The position numbers and the translations under genes are program-made. The notes under the pieces are model-generated. The model searched no databases. It was not told where the DNA came from and saw only the letters and a list, made by a program, of their open reading frames with translations. 64,000 nucleotides of DNA from Proteles cristata cristata (lineage: Eukaryota > Chordata > Mammalia > Carnivora > Hyaenidae). The stretch lies in the NCBI GenBank assembly GCA_017311185.1, contig JAESUZ010001723.1:2170001-2234000 (forward strand), given 5' to 3'. The first letter of the stretch is position 1. The number at the start of each line of letters is the position of its first letter. Of this stretch, positions 63,601 through 64,000 are shown piece by piece.

Positions 63601-63961
63601 ATCACTTCCCTCTGCTGGTCAGCGGCAGCCTATCACGTGTGGACCTCTTCAATGGGCTATTAGGACCAGTGCAGGTCACTGCACTGCATGTGACACGCCT
63701 TGCCAATGTCACAGTGGCCCACATGGGCACAGCTGATGGGCGACTCCTGCAGGTAGGACCCCCATCTCCACAGCTCCTTGTTCCTGGGTCCCCTTCCCTG
63801 TTTCAATTTTGCTCACAGCTAACCTATCCCAGGTGGAGCTAGCCAGATCTCTCAACTACTTGCTATATGTGTCCAACTTCTCACTGGGCAGCAATGGGCA
63901 GCCCATACAACGAGATGTCCGTCGCCTTGGAGACCACCTGTTCTTTGCCTCTGGGGAGCAG
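59465..63961 (+). CDS. MST1R: MST1R (RON), macrophage-stimulating protein receptor, first three exons
   Basis: Single-pass receptor tyrosine kinase of the MET family that binds MST1/MSP. Exons 59465-60697 (coding part), 63564-63752 and 63833-63961 give 517 intact residues of about 1,400. Start MELLSPPSQPS is followed by a leucine-rich signal peptide (residues about 11-26), then the Sema beta-propeller from about residue 30 onward. The basic furin-type site KRRRR at 306-310, where the precursor is cut into alpha and beta chains, is present. Cysteine-rich motifs CQTCAACG and CCEPP and N-glycosylation sequons NTS, NVT and NFS are visible. PSI, IPT, membrane and kinase parts lie beyond the window. 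Same strand as MON1A, about 4 kb downstream. Confidence 0.97.
60698..63563 (+). other. MST1R: MST1R intron 1
   Basis: 2.9 kb without SINEs or L1; a MIR-like fragment lies at 63.15-63.33 kb. No other element seen. Confidence 0.75.
63150..63330 (+). repeat. MIR-like fragment in MST1R intron 1
   Basis: GGCCTTGGACAAGTGACCAA, CTCATTTCCTTATCTGCAAA and ATAAGGGTGTTGAGAGCACC. Confidence 0.65.
63564..63752 (+). CDS. MST1R: MST1R exon 2
   Basis: Acceptor ACACTCCTCAG, donor GTAGGA. 63 codons, PGLEAPNPNTSCHHFPL to MGTADGRLLQ, continuing the Sema domain with two sequons (NTS, NVT). Phase 0 at both ends. Confidence 0.95.
63833..63961 (+). CDS. MST1R: MST1R exon 3
   Basis: Acceptor CTATCCCAG, donor GTAAGG. 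43 codons, VELARSLNYLLYVSNFSLG to HLFFASGEQ. Intron 2 before it is only 80 bases. Confidence 0.95.
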
Positions 63962-64000
63962 GTAAGGTGGGACTGGGGTAACTGTGGAAACAAAGCCTCC

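Noticed and set aside
1..64000. CRISPR arrays, phage, operons or bacterial mobile elements
   Set aside because: The sequence is vertebrate nuclear DNA; the only short tandem arrays are microsatellites and the RBM6 decamer code.

Overview
This is nuclear DNA from a carnivore, most likely a cat-family (Felidae) or other feliform genome. More than 50 copies of a tRNA-Lys-derived SINE carry the felid-type body (a head like GGGGCGCCTGGGTGGCTCAG, a CT-rich stretch, then an AAATAAATAAA tail), not the dog, bear or weasel forms. The three genes match human 3p21.31 in order and orientation (RBM6 - MON1A - MST1R, read here in the opposite sense to the human reference).

Layout. 1-36.2 kb: the 5' part of RBM6 on the minus strand, with non-coding exon 1 in a CpG island near 36 kb, the start-codon exon at 17.8 kb, the large repeat-coding exon at 12.2-13.5 kb, and two small exons at 10.6 and 9.3 kb. 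The rest of RBM6 lies before base 1. Its introns are packed with SINEs, L1 pieces, an old Tigger transposon, an MLT1 LTR and MER5-like DNA elements. 36.2-42.5 kb: spacer between two divergent CpG-island promoters, largely free of SINEs up to 40.4 kb. 42.5-55.4 kb: complete MON1A on the plus strand (one non-coding and five coding exons, 555 codons). 55.4-59.1 kb: gene-free spacer. 59.1-64 kb: the first three coding exons of MST1R (RON receptor), which runs off the right edge.

The genes do not form a pathway: RBM6 is a nuclear RNA-binding splicing factor, MON1A is part of the Mon1-Ccz1 exchange factor that activates Rab7 on endosomes, and MST1R is a cell-surface receptor tyrosine kinase. They are neighbours by conserved synteny only. 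All reading frames visible in the three genes are intact.

I found no undescribed molecular system. The observations I consider most worth a check are a tRNA-Met 5'-half retrocopy with target-site duplications (16.0 kb), a 99-nt stop-free in-frame intron in MON1A, two upstream ORFs plus a ZNF143-type motif in the MON1A first exon/promoter, opposite-facing SINEs flanking RBM6 exon 2, and an old Tigger element carrying transposase remnants. Gene calls rest on recognised protein similarity and splice consensus read by eye; repeat family names rest on remembered consensus sequences, with no database search.
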